NCBI GenBank assembly: GCA_020205615.1 | Contig: CM035167.1 | Location: 31,788,902 to 31,852,901 of the forward strand | Origin: Panax quinquefolius | Lineage: Eukaryota; Streptophyta; Magnoliopsida; Apiales; Araliaceae | Direction of reading: 5' to 3' | Length of the DNA stretch: 64,000 nucleotides | Shown: piece after piece, positions 1-11,888 of the stretch | How positions within the stretch are numbered: position 1 is the first letter of the stretch | How the letters are laid out: every line of letters starts with the position of its first letter | Translations under genes and position numbers: made by a program | Notes under the pieces: generated by a model | What the model was told of the DNA's origin: nothing | The model's database searches: none | The model's input: only the letters and a program-made list of their open reading frames with translations

Positions 1-1812
1 AAAATCGAGTTAAAAATTTACAAACCATATACTCGGATCACCCTTTACGCATAATTATTAATTAAACGAAAAGATAAAGAATAAATCATACCCTCAAGAT
101 CGAGCTTCCTCTCGTACAAGTTCACCTCCAAATCCTTTCGCTCAATCTTGAATCCACCGGGTTTAGTTCCTTCCTTTCGATCAACGTTAGCCACCCATAT
201 GTTTGGCTCTCAGAGGTGATCCACCAAGGAATAATAAGAATTCAAAAAAAGGGTATTGGCTCAAACCCTAGTTTTTCTATCTCTATAGAAAAAGGGTGTA
301 CTCTCCAACAAATTGGAATTATGTCGTTGTAAAAGTCAACAACACACCACACCCATAATAAGACTCCTCTTATTTATAGATGTGGGCAACCCACCTTAAC
401 AATTAAGGAATTGAGTTTTATTTAATTAATTAAATTCTTTTAATTAATTAAGCTCCCTAATCTTATTAGGGATAATTAATTAAACTCCTTTAACTAATTT
501 TCCTTCCTAATCCAATTAGGAATAAATGTGAGTACTTATATTAAATTAATTCCTAAACTCTTTTAGAAATTAAAATAATAATAATTGTAATAATATTAAT
601 AAGACTCTCTTATTAATTTATATTTAATATTTATAAAATATTAAATAATAATATTAAGCTATTTAATTTATTCTATCACCATAGATTAAATTAAATATAC
701 ATAACATATTATTACGATTATGCCATTAACTTCTTAAATAATTATTCTTCCTTTTATGGTGTTACCCTTTAGGTTCTCCATATTAAACTAGGTTGTGAAT
801 AAATCAATTAGAACAATTCTAATCTTATTTAAATAAATAAATTAAACAATTAATTTATTTAAATAAATAATATTTATTCTACAATAGGATAAGCCTCCTA
901 ACGATCAACGACTTTCCAGATAATATAGATTTCAACATTAATCATTAAAGAACCTTTGAGTAAATAGTTACCGCATAATTCAATCCTTCCACCATACAAT
1001 GTCCCAATTAAATATAAGACATGGAATTATCGTCAAGTCTTATTTTATTTAATTATATGTATTTCGATCCTTAAATGCACAACTCCAAATAATGCAAATT
1101 AGAAACTCCTTTCTAATTTCATTTCGCCGCCAAGGACTACTTGGGTTGTCATTTATCGAATCACATAGGACATTTCTCTTCTTTTTTAGAAGTGGTAGAT
1201 TCTTTATCGATCATACATTATCTCCATGTACAACTTATTATACCCAAGCATACCCTTTGATATACCCTAAGGGTCTTAAGGAATAAGTCAAAGTATAACT
1301 CATCATACACAAGATACTATGATGATCTCAAGTCCAAGGATCACTCAGTAGTACTATCACTATAGGAATTCCTATCGACAGCAAATAAAACTCCATTAGG
1401 TATTCCTTAGCGAGCCAACGCTCAATGAACTTATTCTCTAATAAGCACCTACATACTACTGCTTTTAGTGTCTCCACACAAATGATCATGAGATCAATCA
1501 TCCTCATCCAATGAGCAAGAATGTATGTACCAATCTATCCGGATTCACTAATCCCCAATTTAGTAATCCAATGATTGGGAACTATTTTAGTTTTAAGCTT
1601 TCTAAGAATTTAGATCTCATTAGAATGATCATCATCATTATTCTAAAAGCATTGCTTAAAACTATGGGTTTATCACATATTATAAAACAGCATGATGTAG
1701 ATAATTAAAAGCCTTTAATAAATTAATACTTTTTATTAATAAATGAATAAGATTGTTACAAAGTATATGCTTTATCATCAAACATGATTGGCTTGTGTGC
1801 ATACTACTTTCA
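1..1812 (-). mobile_element. Ty1/copia LTR, cut by window edge
   Basis: This is the reverse complement of the copia LTRs at 22047-23898 and 29334-31188, readable along its whole length. The terminal TG lies at 1811-1812 (plus-strand ca), and the missing outer end is only some tens of bases beyond base 1. Since the family reads toward lower coordinates here, it is either the 5' LTR of an element extending left of the window or a solo LTR. It is inserted in a Tat integrase gene, whose reading frame starts directly at 1813. The flanking 5 bp on the right are cattg; the matching target duplication would lie outside the window. Confidence 0.9.
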
Positions 1813-2641
1813 CATTGAGCCTAAAGCCAGTAATGAACATCGATTTATCTTCACCATGATCGACTACTTCACCAAGTGGGTAGAAGAGGCCTCCTTCCCC
1901 AGGGTTACCAAAGAAGCCATCATTGTTTTCATCAGAAACAATGTCATTTGTCGATATAGACAACCAGAGGTGATTGTATCAGACAATGCAAAGAACCTCA
2001 ACAACAAGATGATGGAGGAATTCTGCAGTAAATTCCACATCAAACATCTTAACTCCGTCATCTACCGTGCAAAGATGAATGCTGCTGTTTAAGCTGCTAA
2101 CAAAAACATCAAGAAAATTATGCAAAAGATGTCCGCCAACCACAAGGAGTGGCCTAACTTATTGCCTCTTGCTCTGTTAGCCTACAGAACATCAATGCGC
2201 ACTTCCACTAGGGCAACCCCCTACGCATTAACCTATGGGATGGAAGCAGTGCTCCATATAGAAGTTGAAATGGAATCCCTTAGAGTGTTGATAGACGCTC
2301 AGCTGGATGAAGACCAATGGGTACAAGATAGGTATCACTAATTGACTCTAATAGATGAAAGGCGAGCCGCGTCTATCTTCCATGGTCAGTTATATCAATA
2401 AAGAATCGCTAGATCCTACAACAGAAAAGTCCGGCTACGGTAGTTTAAACAACATGACTTGGTATTGAAGAAGATCATCGACAACCAAGATCAATCTAAG
2501 GGAAAATTCGCTCCTAACTCGGAAGGCCCATTTATTGTCAAGGAAATATTAACAGGAGGTGCTCTCAAATTGCAAGAAATGGACGGCGATGAATTTCCAC
2601 AACTCATCAACTCAGACACCGTGAAGTGGTACTATGTCTGA
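1813..2641 (+). pseudogene. Tat-lineage Ty3/gypsy integrase, 3' part, broken
   Basis: One reading frame gives a Ty3/gypsy integrase of the Tat type. It has IEPKASN before the core, the first catalytic Asp in IDYFTKWVEEA, the second in VSDNAKNLNNKMM, and a C-terminal tail with DLVLKKI, GPFIVKE, GGALKL and a WYYV end. The frame is interrupted by stops at 2090, 2339, 2399 and 2441. The first lies where the family has the catalytic Glu (family G-A-V-E-A-A-N; here stop-A-A-N). The other three are at positions where relatives usually have Gln. The 5' part is lost behind the copia LTR. It acted in element integration in the nucleus and is now inactive. Lineage is inferred from motif similarity only. 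Confidence 0.88.
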
Positions 2642-3752
2642 AGTTACCATCAAGCAAACATCCTGGTGTTGGATCATCAGATCACCAGTCATTCCACTTC
2701 TTTAACCCTTTACCACATACAACTCTTCCACACATTTCCCCTTAGGGAAACATACATTTCAAGCCAGCAACCTGGCTTTTCTATGTTCATACTACTTCGG
2801 TCATCCCTCTAAGGATTGAACCTCTCGCGTTTGCAGTTTGGCTACCCATACATGGGATCAAACTTTTCGTACCTGCAGTTTATCCTCAACCTAGGATCAA
2901 ACTTTCTCTTCCCCGCAGTCTGACCTGCACATGGGATCACACTTTTCAACTCATCTTGAGGGGCGAACTACGCCGACCTGATCTCCTCTTCAATAGGAGT
3001 ACGTAGGCAACCATTTCATATGGCCTGGTCGCAATAAAACAAAAACAACAAAAACATTCTCACCCCCTACCAAAACACAAACCTTTGTCAACTGGTACTG
3101 GGATTGTCCTTCAATCCATCACATTTCATTCGGCTTCAGACCAAAGGGATGGAATTATCTGAACTCCTCCTAAATAGGAGATTCGGCGACCATCTAAGTT
3201 GTGGTTGTGCCTCAAAGAGTAACGCTGACCCATAAGAGATGGAATTAACTAGGCTTCTCCTAAATAGAAGTATTGGCGACAATCTATGGTGCGAACAATC
3301 TCAGAGAGGAAAGCCACACTCCTCTCCACATATCCATACAGAAAATAGTCTCAAGACACCAAAGATGGTAGGGATACACACAGATAAATGATCCATTCTG
3401 AACTATCCAGTGACAACTCAATGTCCATCCGTCAAGGAGGAATTCAGAATACATCAAGATCACAAACCCTGAAGAAGTAGGCAAATATCAAGCAAGTAAC
3501 AGACATATCTAAAAGGGAAGTGATCAAAAATATATTTCCCAGCTATATATAATGATGTTTGATATACACAATGTAAAACTGTACGGGACAAAATAGCCAT
3601 GCTAGTATGTGCAGGAAAATATCAAAGCCCAGCTACAACTCAGGATATATGCGAGCTAACAAGCCCAACATGGCATCCCTCTCAGAAAAAGGAGGTGAAG
3701 TTGTGGTCTCCTATACGAGAGTATCCACACGACCCAACAGATCTGCAGCCAT
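2642..3752 (+). other. Tat element spacer between integrase and antisense ORF
   Basis: Noncoding. It contains repeated short phrases: three copies of a CATGGGATCAAACTTTT-like phrase near 2850-2950, and three phrases of the form CTCCT(C)NNNNNATAGGAG followed by GTAGGCAAC or GGCGAC at about 2983, 3165 and 3255. The GAACTACG...CTGATCTCCTC...GTACGTAGGCA stretch at 2967-3010 is the kind of sequence commonly seen downstream of Tat integrase. No gene seen; the ORF at 3284-3484 on the minus strand shows no recognisable domain. Confidence 0.6.
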
Positions 3753-3895
3753 CTACATGGTGACCATATGCTCATCAATGTAAGTGCTCATCTTTGCAAT
3801 CATGCCAGTGGTAAGGGACCTCACTGCAGTACTATCTGTGATGGCTACATCCTGGGCAGATACGGCACTATCTCGCTCAACTATCTGATAAGTGG
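3753..3895 (-). pseudogene. 3' end of Tat antisense ORF, split by insertion
   Basis: Minus-strand reading continues exactly from the ORF ending at 10119 once the inserted element and one copy of its ctatc duplication are removed. The join reads ...ARDAVI then VERDSAVSAQDVAI, keeping the same RD-rich coiled-coil pattern, and the frame closes at a tag stop at 3753-3755. This restores one gene broken by the Athila-like element. Function unknown; see the entry at 10119-11649. Confidence 0.75.
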
Positions 3896-5633
3896 ATTTT
3901 ATATTCACTTATCCGGTATCTTTTACTTTAATTAATTGCTTATATTTTTGTGTCTTAGTTACTTTTCATGTATTTTGTGTTTATTTTGTAGGTTATACGT
4001 TTTGGAGCGGTGTGAGCGATTATTGGTAAGAAAAAACAAAGAAAAGGCAATCCGGACATCATTGGGCTTTCATATTACTTCATGTTCTTGGATTGGAACT
4101 TAGACTACATTGTACAGCGTCTTCGTATCTTTTTAGAACATCTTGAATCACTCTAATCGGAGTTCGGATGCAACAGTTATGATCGTTGTACCAACGGACG
4201 TCAAACTTCGCTGTTTTGGTTAGCCATTTTCATAGCAGTCCCTTCCAGCTCAATTTCAGCCTTCATTCGTGCATTATTTCTCAGTACTCAAAGCATGAAA
4301 GTTGTAGATCTCGTCGATATCTTCGATTTGATAGGGAGCAGGCCCCGTAACTCTTCCCGGATCAAAGGTTATGGCCATTTTACCAGAGCACACTGCAAAG
4401 AGAAAATCACCACAAGACGGGGGCAAGCTGAACTTCTGTGTATCATCGCGACTTCTGATGAACAAAAAGCGCGAATTTCAGCTTTTGCGCGGCCGCACCC
4501 AACATAGGCCAATTCTCGCGCTGCCGCACGACTTCGGGTGTTGACCAAAGCTGACTTTTCATTAAACAGTGCAATTGAAGCGTAACGGAGAGAGGGATTC
4601 AATTAGGGCTTATATATTAGACATATTTTCATCATATAAAGAGATTCCACCCCTTGATGGCTAGAGCTACTATTGTTTTCTTTTCTTCCCTTTCTTTTTA
4701 GATTAGATTAGAACCCTAGATTAGATGAGAGTTGAAGATTGAAGCAATCGAAGAACATTGGAAATTCAGAATTGGAGCAAGAGGAGAATCTCAGATTTGC
4801 ATTCCCAAATCCCTAACTTCTCTTTACTTCTATCTTTATTTCTCAATGTATAATCAATTGTGGATTGTGGGTTTTGATTCTATGATGAGCTAAACTCTAT
4901 TTTGAGATTACAATGGATTCTACTGATTAGTTTAATCTGATATATTTTATTGTTAACCTTATTGATTGCTATGAGATTGTCTATTAAGATTCATGCTTAT
5001 TTGCTTAGTTGATTGGCCATCAATTACTGGGATAACCCATATGAACTTGAAAGACGGACTATGGGTTTAGATTTGATCTTGATAGCTTGTGTTTGTATGT
5101 TCTACATGGTGATGGAATATATGATTCGTGCATAGGATAGACATATACCGAAGCACCACTCGTAGTCAATTGAGAACTTAGAATTAAACCCTAATTATTT
5201 GTAAATCACATAGACATATAGTGATTTAGGTAATGTGGGTGTTCATGTGTATTCTATCAATTGTGGATTATATGTGATATGGGTATGGTGCATTGAAAGA
5301 TGGCTATACTTTACTTTTGTGTTCTCGACTAACAAACTGTTACAATTAGTTTGGTTTAACATGAAATGTATGGATTTAAATGAATCAATAGATGAAATTG
5401 TAATCTCAGGTCTTTATTATCTAGTCTCGCTCTAGGAATAGGTAGGTTTATTTAATTTAATAGTTTAAATATCAAATATAATATCATTCATTTAAACAGA
5501 CTGAGATGGTTATGGGTTAATGCTTGGTGAACTTTATTAGTTAATTCTCTGTGGGAACGATACTTTACTTACTCTTTATTACTTGTTGACCACGATATCT
5601 TGCGTGTTGTGCGTAACTAGAAATTACCCAACA
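3896..5633 (+). repeat. 5' LTR of Athila-like element
   Basis: Starts TGATAAGTGG and ends ACCCAACA. It matches 8462-10118 closely along its length. The main difference is an extra GC-rich stretch around 4396-4530 not present in the 3' copy, which has a short alternating CG run (9000-9016) in that place. A TATA-like CATATAAAG lies near 4633. Confidence 0.93.
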
Positions 5634-5764
5634 AGTTTTTTGGTAATTCTTGGGAGAATTAGCTTAATAAATTTTTCCCAACATTAATTTCAATCAAATT
5701 AGTCTTAATTTAAACATTTTTTTTGTTTTAATTATCTACTTATATTTCTCTCTTTTTAGGTACC

Positions 5765-6796
5765 ATGGGTGACTTTGCTTATCAATGGCCTTATGCAAAT
5801 ATGATTCAACCAAGGGACACAAGCACTGAGGGATGCAATGTATTTTCTACATTGTCAGCACAAATTGCAACACTTTCGAAGAGGTTGAATATTCTTCCAG
5901 CCCAATGCACTCAAGAGATAGTAGTTACATGTGAATACTATGCTGGCGAGCATCCGAGTTATCAGTGCAACATCAAGGTTGGACAAGGGCAGTTTGGGGG
6001 TGATTACTTCAACAACGATGGTTATCCTGATTATCAACAAGGTTGGGGGTGTCACCCAGATTATAAATGGAGTTATAACTATCCCGACAAATACTGCATC
6101 CCAAGTCCAACACATCCATCAGATTTCTCATATCCACCTTCAACGCAACAAGAGGAAAATTCAAGGTTGGAGGAATTGTGGTTCAAATTTGTAGCATCAA
6201 CTGAGGAAAATATGATTGAGCAAGAGAGGTCAATTCGAAATCTTCAGACTCAGATGGATCAACTGTTTGAAGCCTTGAACAATCGCCCTCCAAACAATTG
6301 GTGCTATGACATGGACGTTGAAACTGATGGAGAGCCAGAGGTGTTCATGCCACTGAATGAACTAAAAGGCGTGGACATTGAGGAGACAAATGGGGGTATG
6401 GAAAATGAAGAACATGAGCTGACTTGTATAATACCCCAAGTGCCTTCTCAGTTAGAGTTGAAAAATTCAGTGAACTTTGCACACCCATGTCCCCTTGGTA
6501 GTCATATCCAAAGCAAACGTTTCTGCGATTATGAGGCCTCTTACAAACCCTGGAGGGTTGAGGAAGAGAAAATAGAAGAGCAAAAGCCCGTTGTATTTGT
6601 CATGCCTCAATGTAAAAATTTATTCACAAATACAACGGACAAAGCACCTAGCTATGAAATAGAACTGGGGGTGTCATGTACAGGAAATAGGCTAGGTTGT
6701 TTCAATACACAAACTCTCATGATGGGGAACCTACCAAAGCACATAGCGGTTCTAATGGATGGAGGGTTCCTAGCTTATCGTAGAAGAATTGGATAG
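5765..6796 (+). CDS. Athila-like gag-derived protein, 343 aa
   Basis: The longest intact ORF in the window and the only one in its element. Visible parts: a Cys/His motif CEYYAGEHPSYQC (about residues 56-68) matching the Athila-type C-x2-C-G-G-x-H-x4-C pattern but with Tyr in place of the second Cys; a Tyr/Pro/Asn-rich segment with GWGCHPDYKWSYN (about 97-109); and a predicted coiled-coil LEELWFKFVASTEENM...SIRNLQTQMDQLFEALNNRP (about 135-178), the hallmark of the Athila gag C-terminal half. The remainder is acidic and unrecognised, and its last residues run into what looks like the 3' end of a former pol. Probably a nucleocapsid or RNA-binding protein in origin. Whether it is expressed is unknown. 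The ATG follows a run of Ts and a TTTTTAGGTACC context, which could be a 3' splice site. Confidence 0.7.
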   Translation: MGDFAYQWPYANMIQPRDTSTEGCNVFSTLSAQIATLSKRLNILPAQCTQEIVVTCEYYAGEHPSYQCNIKVGQGQFGGDYFNNDGYPDYQQGWGCHPDYKWSYNYPDKYCIPSPTHPSDFSYPPSTQQEENSRLEELWFKFVASTEENMIEQERSIRNLQTQMDQLFEALNNRPPNNWCYDMDVETDGEPEVFMPLNELKGVDIEETNGGMENEEHELTCIIPQVPSQLELKNSVNFAHPCPLGSHIQSKRFCDYEASYKPWRVEEEKIEEQKPVVFVMPQCKNLFTNTTDKAPSYEIELGVSCTGNRLGCFNTQTLMMGNLPKHIAVLMDGGFLAYRRRIG

Positions 6797-8461
6797 CGGT
6801 GTCAAGAAAAGAGTCCAGCTAACGGACTATAAATCGAGCGCTCGATAGGAGGCACCCCATCCAATCTTTCTCCCTCCTTGTTTAATTCTTATTTACATTG
6901 CCATATTTAGTAAATGTTAGATAGTGGTAAATCTTAATAATAGCTTTATTGTTTCTCCTCTCAGGTTAAATCCAATTGCTATAAGCATTTAGGATCAAAC
7001 AGAAGTCAAACCAAACTTAAGGTAACCCGAGTTGCGCGAAGCTTGGCGCAGAAGAGGCTTGAGGATCTTGCCTTCACATGAAAGCACTCTCTTGGACGAT
7101 GACTTTCAGACATCTTGAAAAAATGTGCTTGCCAGCGAGGATTGCAGTGAGGAGGAGCGCTGTCGCATAAGATGCCTAATTGATCTTTGAAATGTTCATT
7201 TTAATTTCCAATTTTAAGCATTCAGACAGTTAGAAGCCCACACTCAGTCTCCAACTATAGAATATCTCAAACTTAGCCATCGCCTGATATACCATCAGAT
7301 CATGAGGAGGCGAACGGAGATGACATTGCCACTTAGGGGAGTATTCTTTCACTTTTAATTACAATGAGGGCATTGTTTATTTTAACTTTGGGGGTATTGG
7401 GTTGTAGTGTGTAGTTGTTGCATATAGTTAGTTGCATATAGTTTTATTGCATGTTTAAGTTACATAGTAGGGGTATTTCAGTATGAATTTTTTTTATTTG
7501 TTGTTAGTTTTCTTTTGTCTTGTTTATTTAGTATGTGTTTAGTGGCATAACATTGCATAATCCCAGGCTTTTAGTTAGTTGAATTCTAATTTGGCCAATG
7601 ATGAAATAGAAATTTGATAGATTTTTGAATTTGGTTGATATCTTGAGCTTAGTTATAATTTTATACATGATATAATTCATGCTTGTTGTTTAGATGTTAC
7701 CAGGTAGCACGACAATGTTCCTATTTGCTTGATTGGTTAAGATTAGCATGTTGGTTTGTTGAGTAGAAAATGTTGTTTTTAAAGATAGAATTGTGTATAA
7801 CGTAGACATAGACTATGAAAACACAGATACTCAAACTTTGGGAACACATGGGTATGCTTGCTATTGGGACGAGATGGAGAGTAAAACGCACTCGTTTAAA
7901 TGGAAATGGAAAGCGAGATGGAGCGTAAAACGCACACGTTTAAATGGAAATGAAAAGTGAGATGGAGCGTAAAATGCACTCGCTATATACACATAAAAAA
8001 ATTATCAATAAACACCGCAGGAAAGTGCGAAAATCACCCTCGTGTGTAAAAACAAAGCAGAATAAACCCATAGTTGAACCTTAGTTTGTATTATGTGTTG
8101 GAGTAGTTGATGTCTCATTAGTATATGCAGTTCTTGATTTAAACTCAATTTTCTACCTTAAGCAATAAAGCATGTGGTATCTTCACCTTTGTCAAGTTTA
8201 TCTGTAAACACATCACACACACACACACACAACATCTTTATAGCAGGTTAGGATTATCTGATTGTATGTCATTATGCCTTTAGCTTAGTTTGATGCTTTG
8301 TTCTTGAATCTTGATATTTCTATGAGGCATATCTTATTGGAATTCTTAACATGGCTGGAAATCTAGGGATTCATTGTCATAGTAGCGTAGCTTGCATAGC
8401 ATGTACATTGCATTATATTGTGTTGCTTGCGGACAAGCAACGGTTTAAGTTTGGGGGTATT
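6797..8461 (+). other. 3' noncoding region of Athila-like element
   Basis: No ORF. It holds the conserved post-pol motif (6837-6856), two TTTGGGGGTATT-type purine tracts (near 7388 and 8451; the second abuts the 3' LTR and is the likely plus-strand primer), a 44-bp tandem repeat at 7869-7982 and a (CA)n run near 8214-8231. Confidence 0.75.
7869..7982 (+). repeat. 44-bp tandem repeat, about 2.6 copies
   Basis: GAGATGGAG(A/C)GTAAAACGCA restarts at 7871, 7915 and 7959, a constant 44-bp step. Confidence 0.85.
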
Positions 8462-10118
8462 TGATAAGTGGATTTTATATACACTTATCTGGTATCTTTT
8501 ACTTGAATTAGTTGCTTATATTTATGTGTCTTAGTTACTTTTCATGAATTTTGTGCTTATTTTGTAGGTTATACGTTTTGGAGCGGTGTGAGCGATTATT
8601 GGTAAGGAAAAGCAAAGAAAATGCAAAGAAAAGGCAATCCGAACATCATTTGGGCTTTCATATTACTTCATGTTCTTGGCTTGGAACTTGGACTGCATTG
8701 TAGAGTGTCTTCGTAGCTTTCTGGAACATCTTGAATCGCTCTAATAGGAGTTCGGATGCAAGAGTTATGATCGTTGTACCAACGGACGTCAAACTTCGCT
8801 GTTTTGGTTAGCCATTTTCATAGCAGTCCGTTCCAGCTCAATTTCAGCCTTCATCCGTTCATTATTTCTCAGTACTAAGAGAATCAAAGTTGTAGAGCTC
8901 GTCGATATCTTCAATTTGATAGGTGGCAGGCCCTGTAACTCTTCCCGGATCAAAAGTTATGGCCATTTTACCAGAGCACACTGCAGCAGAAAATCACCCG
9001 CGCGCGGGCGCGCGACTTCGGGTGTTGACCAAAGCTGACTTTTCATTAAACAGTGCAATTGAAGAGTAACGAAGAGAGGGATTCAATTAGGGCTTATATA
9101 TTAGACATATTTTCATCATATAAAGAGATTCCACCCCTTGGGGGCTAGAGCTACTATTGTTTTCTTTTCTTCTCTTTCTTTTTAGATTAGATTAGAACCC
9201 TAGAGTAGATGAGAGTTGAAGATTGAAGCAATCGAAGAGCATTGGAAATTTAGAATTGGAGCAAGAGCAGAATCTCAGATTTGCATTTCCAAGTCCCTAA
9301 CTTCTCTTTACTTCTATCTTTATTTCTCAATGTATAATCAATTGTGGATTGTGGGTTTTGATTCTATGATGAGCTAAACTCTATTTTGAGATTACAATGG
9401 ATTCTATTGATTAGTTTAATCTGATATATTTTATTGTTAACCTTATTGATTGCTATGAGATTATCTATTAAGATTCATGCTTATTTGCTTAGTTGATTGG
9501 CCATCAATGACTGGGATAACCCATATGAACTTGAAAGACGAACTATGGGTTTAGATTTGATCTTGATAGCTTGTGTTTGTATGTTCTACATGGTGATGGA
9601 ATATATGATTCGTGCTTAGGATAGACATATACCGAAGCACCACTCATAGTCAATTGAGAACTTGGAATTAAACCCTAATTATTTGTAAATCACATAGACA
9701 TATAGTGATTTAGGTAATGTGGGTGTTCATGTATATTCTATCAATTGTGGATTATATGTGATATGGGTATGGTGCATTGAAAGATGGCTATACTTTACTT
9801 TTGTGTTCTTGAATAACAAACCGGTACAATTAGTTTGGCTTAACATGAAATGTATGGATTTAAATGAATCAATAGATGAAATTGTAATCTCAGGTCTTTA
9901 TTATCTAGTCTCGCTCTAGGAATAGTTAGGTTTATTTAATTTAATAGTTTAAATATCAAATATAATATCATTCGTTTAAAACAGACTGAGATGGTTATGG
10001 GTTAATGCTTGGTGAACTTTATTAGTTAATTCTCAGTGGGAACGATACTTTACTTACTCTTTATTACTTGTTGACCACGTATACTTGCGTGTTGTGCGTA
10101 ACTAGAAATTACCCAACA
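8462..10118 (+). repeat. 3' LTR of Athila-like element
   Basis: Begins TGATAAGTGG directly after the purine tract and ends ACCCAACA before the ctatc duplication. Close match to the 5' LTR, suggesting a fairly recent insertion. Confidence 0.93.
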
Positions 10119-11649
10119 CTATCACTGCATCTCTGGCTGATCTAGCCTCATCCCGCTCGACAATAGCGGCGTCTCTATGAGCTAATGCATCATCTCTATC
10201 TAACAGAGCTGCGTCTCTCCCATCAAGGGTAGTCAACATCAAGGCTCTAGCTTGGTCTCTCTCGAAGGTCATCAGATGAAGACTCTGCTTGAAGTACTGC
10301 GTCGAATGCTGTATCACGACAGTGCTGGTACTGGGAGAATCTAAAGGAAATGCTGGTAACCCGGCAAGTAGCTCCTCCTCGATGTGGGAATCAATGTCCT
10401 CCATTTCCTCTCCATCAATGCGAATCGATCCCGATCTTTGTGGATCTTTGTCGCAGCCGATGAAATCTCTATCTCCATCCACGCAGAATACTCAGGCAAA
10501 CATCCCGGATGGCTAATAGAGAAAATCGCTACCTCATGCTGATCCCAATAAGCATACACACGGGATCAACCCTCTGCTGAGAGATAGCGAGAAGCTAAAC
10601 GCTGACCTAGCGCCCCCTCAAAAGGATGAAAATCCTGAAACTGGTCAAACTGCGACATCACGGTCATCGTGTAATAGGTAGTCATACCCCTCAAACCAGC
10701 CAGAGGGAGAAAATACATGCCCGGAGCATGAGTAATAAAGTTATAGGGTGAGATAAGCCCTGAGCAAGGCAATATGATAAATAGATCACTGATATCTGCT
10801 AAAAAATATAGACCAAGACATAGCGTCCATACACTCCGATGGCTGAAAGGAGTATGACATGGCTATATCATGCGTGAAACAGTACCCATGCCATCTAAAG
10901 GTGTCGATCGGTCTCAAGTGTGATATAAAACACACGTACAAGCATGAATCGAGCCGCTCAGAAAACACTCTATCGGATAAGTGCAAAAGATGTAGTACGA
11001 CCTCGAGTCTGCTATAATCATAGGAATGATGGTACGACCCTCCCTGAGAGCTCTCACTGTCACGATGACTCCAATGTCTATCTCATCCACATACCGTGGC
11101 ATATAGACATACGACAATACACACAATAGCAGTACATCCACCCTGGCTAGACGCCAATGATCCTCCGGTGCGGTGAAATCCCCGAAATGTCGTGTATAAC
11201 TATCCTCAGAGCCAAATCTGTCAAACAAAAAATGCTGGGATATAACGTGGCTAGAGGTAAGCTCATCCTGCACCACCCTACGCCTCAATCCAGTGATGGT
11301 CATGAACCGTCGACTCATGTCCCCCAAAGCCATATGCACGCAAGGTGCATCCCGGTGGCGGCAAAGATCGTCAATCGTGCATACTCTCCGTAGTGGGAGT
11401 CAACTTGTGGGTCCCGAATCGGAAAACCTGCCTCTCCTATACCCAGTGCTCTAGCATGCCATCCACGAATCCTGTAGGAACCTGAAACATCAACAGGGTC
11501 ATAGTATGCTGCAACAAATGATCTACGGTCACCCTGTCTAATGGTGACATGCTATCATACCACGCTCGCATACCAGACGCCACCAATAATGGTGAGGTAT
11601 GATCAATATGGCTAACTGTCGAAGAAGACATCTGTATGGGCCGTGTCAT
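10119..11649 (-). pseudogene. Tat antisense ORF, plant-mobile-domain-like, N-terminal and middle part
   Basis: Reading the minus strand from 11649, several consecutive frames give one protein in order: a start region ending YERQVFRFGTHKLTPT (typical of plant mobile domain or DUF7745-like proteins), then VDVLLLCVLSYVYMPRYVD, IDIGVIVTVRALREGRTIIP, a YWDQHEVAIF...LPEYSAWMEIE block, and an RD-rich coiled coil (LLDRDDALAHRDAAIVERDE). Shifts and stops near 11340, 10914, 10566 and 10400 break it. The last part continues at 3895-3753 beyond the Athila-like insertion. Tat-lineage elements are known to carry an additional antisense ORF in this place; its role is not established. Family assignment rests on motif resemblance. 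Confidence 0.65.
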
Positions 11650-11888
11650 AAGACCATCCAGGGGTCAATGCTGAATATCTCTGGAAATACATACATATGC
11701 ATAACATGATACATGCATTGCAGATAATAGATGGCAACATTATATAGGGAATGAAAAACTGTGCATACATTCCTAAGTATATCAACATCTAAATACATCA
11801 TCTTTTTACAGCTACAAATACAGGGAAATGGGGCACAGATGCCCTACTACTAACAGAGGCCTATCAAAAGATATAACGAGAATACACA
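11650..11888 (-). other. Spacer between two antisense ORFs
   Basis: No supported coding; AT-rich with CATGC/ATGCAT runs near 11690-11720. Confidence 0.5.

Larger units (their letters stand above)
3896..10118 (+). mobile_element. Athila-like gag-only LTR retrotransposon
   Basis: Complete element with two LTRs (3896-5633 and 8462-10118) and a perfect 5-bp target duplication ctatc at 3891-3895 and 10119-10123. The internal region of 2.8 kb has one ORF, gag-derived, and no protease, RT, RNase H or integrase, so it must rely on enzymes from elsewhere. A degenerate tRNA-Asp-like primer site may start just after the 5' LTR (5637-5655; TTGGTAATTCTTGGGA against the Athila TGGCGCCGTTGCCGGGGA pattern). 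The polypurine tract is the TTTGGGGGTATT-like stretch ending at 8461. The AGCGCTCGATAGGAGGCACC stretch at 6837-6856 resembles a conserved post-pol motif of Athila elements. It is inserted in the Tat antisense ORF. Confidence 0.92.

Noticed and set aside
5855..6194. Alternative frames inside the Athila-like gag ORF
   Set aside because: Shadows of the 343-codon ORF, with no domain of their own.
10102..10482. RD-rich coiled-coil ORF as a separate host gene
   Set aside because: Its frame continues across the Athila-like insertion and aligns with the antisense-ORF context of the Tat element; the last codons at 10102-10118 are LTR sequence.
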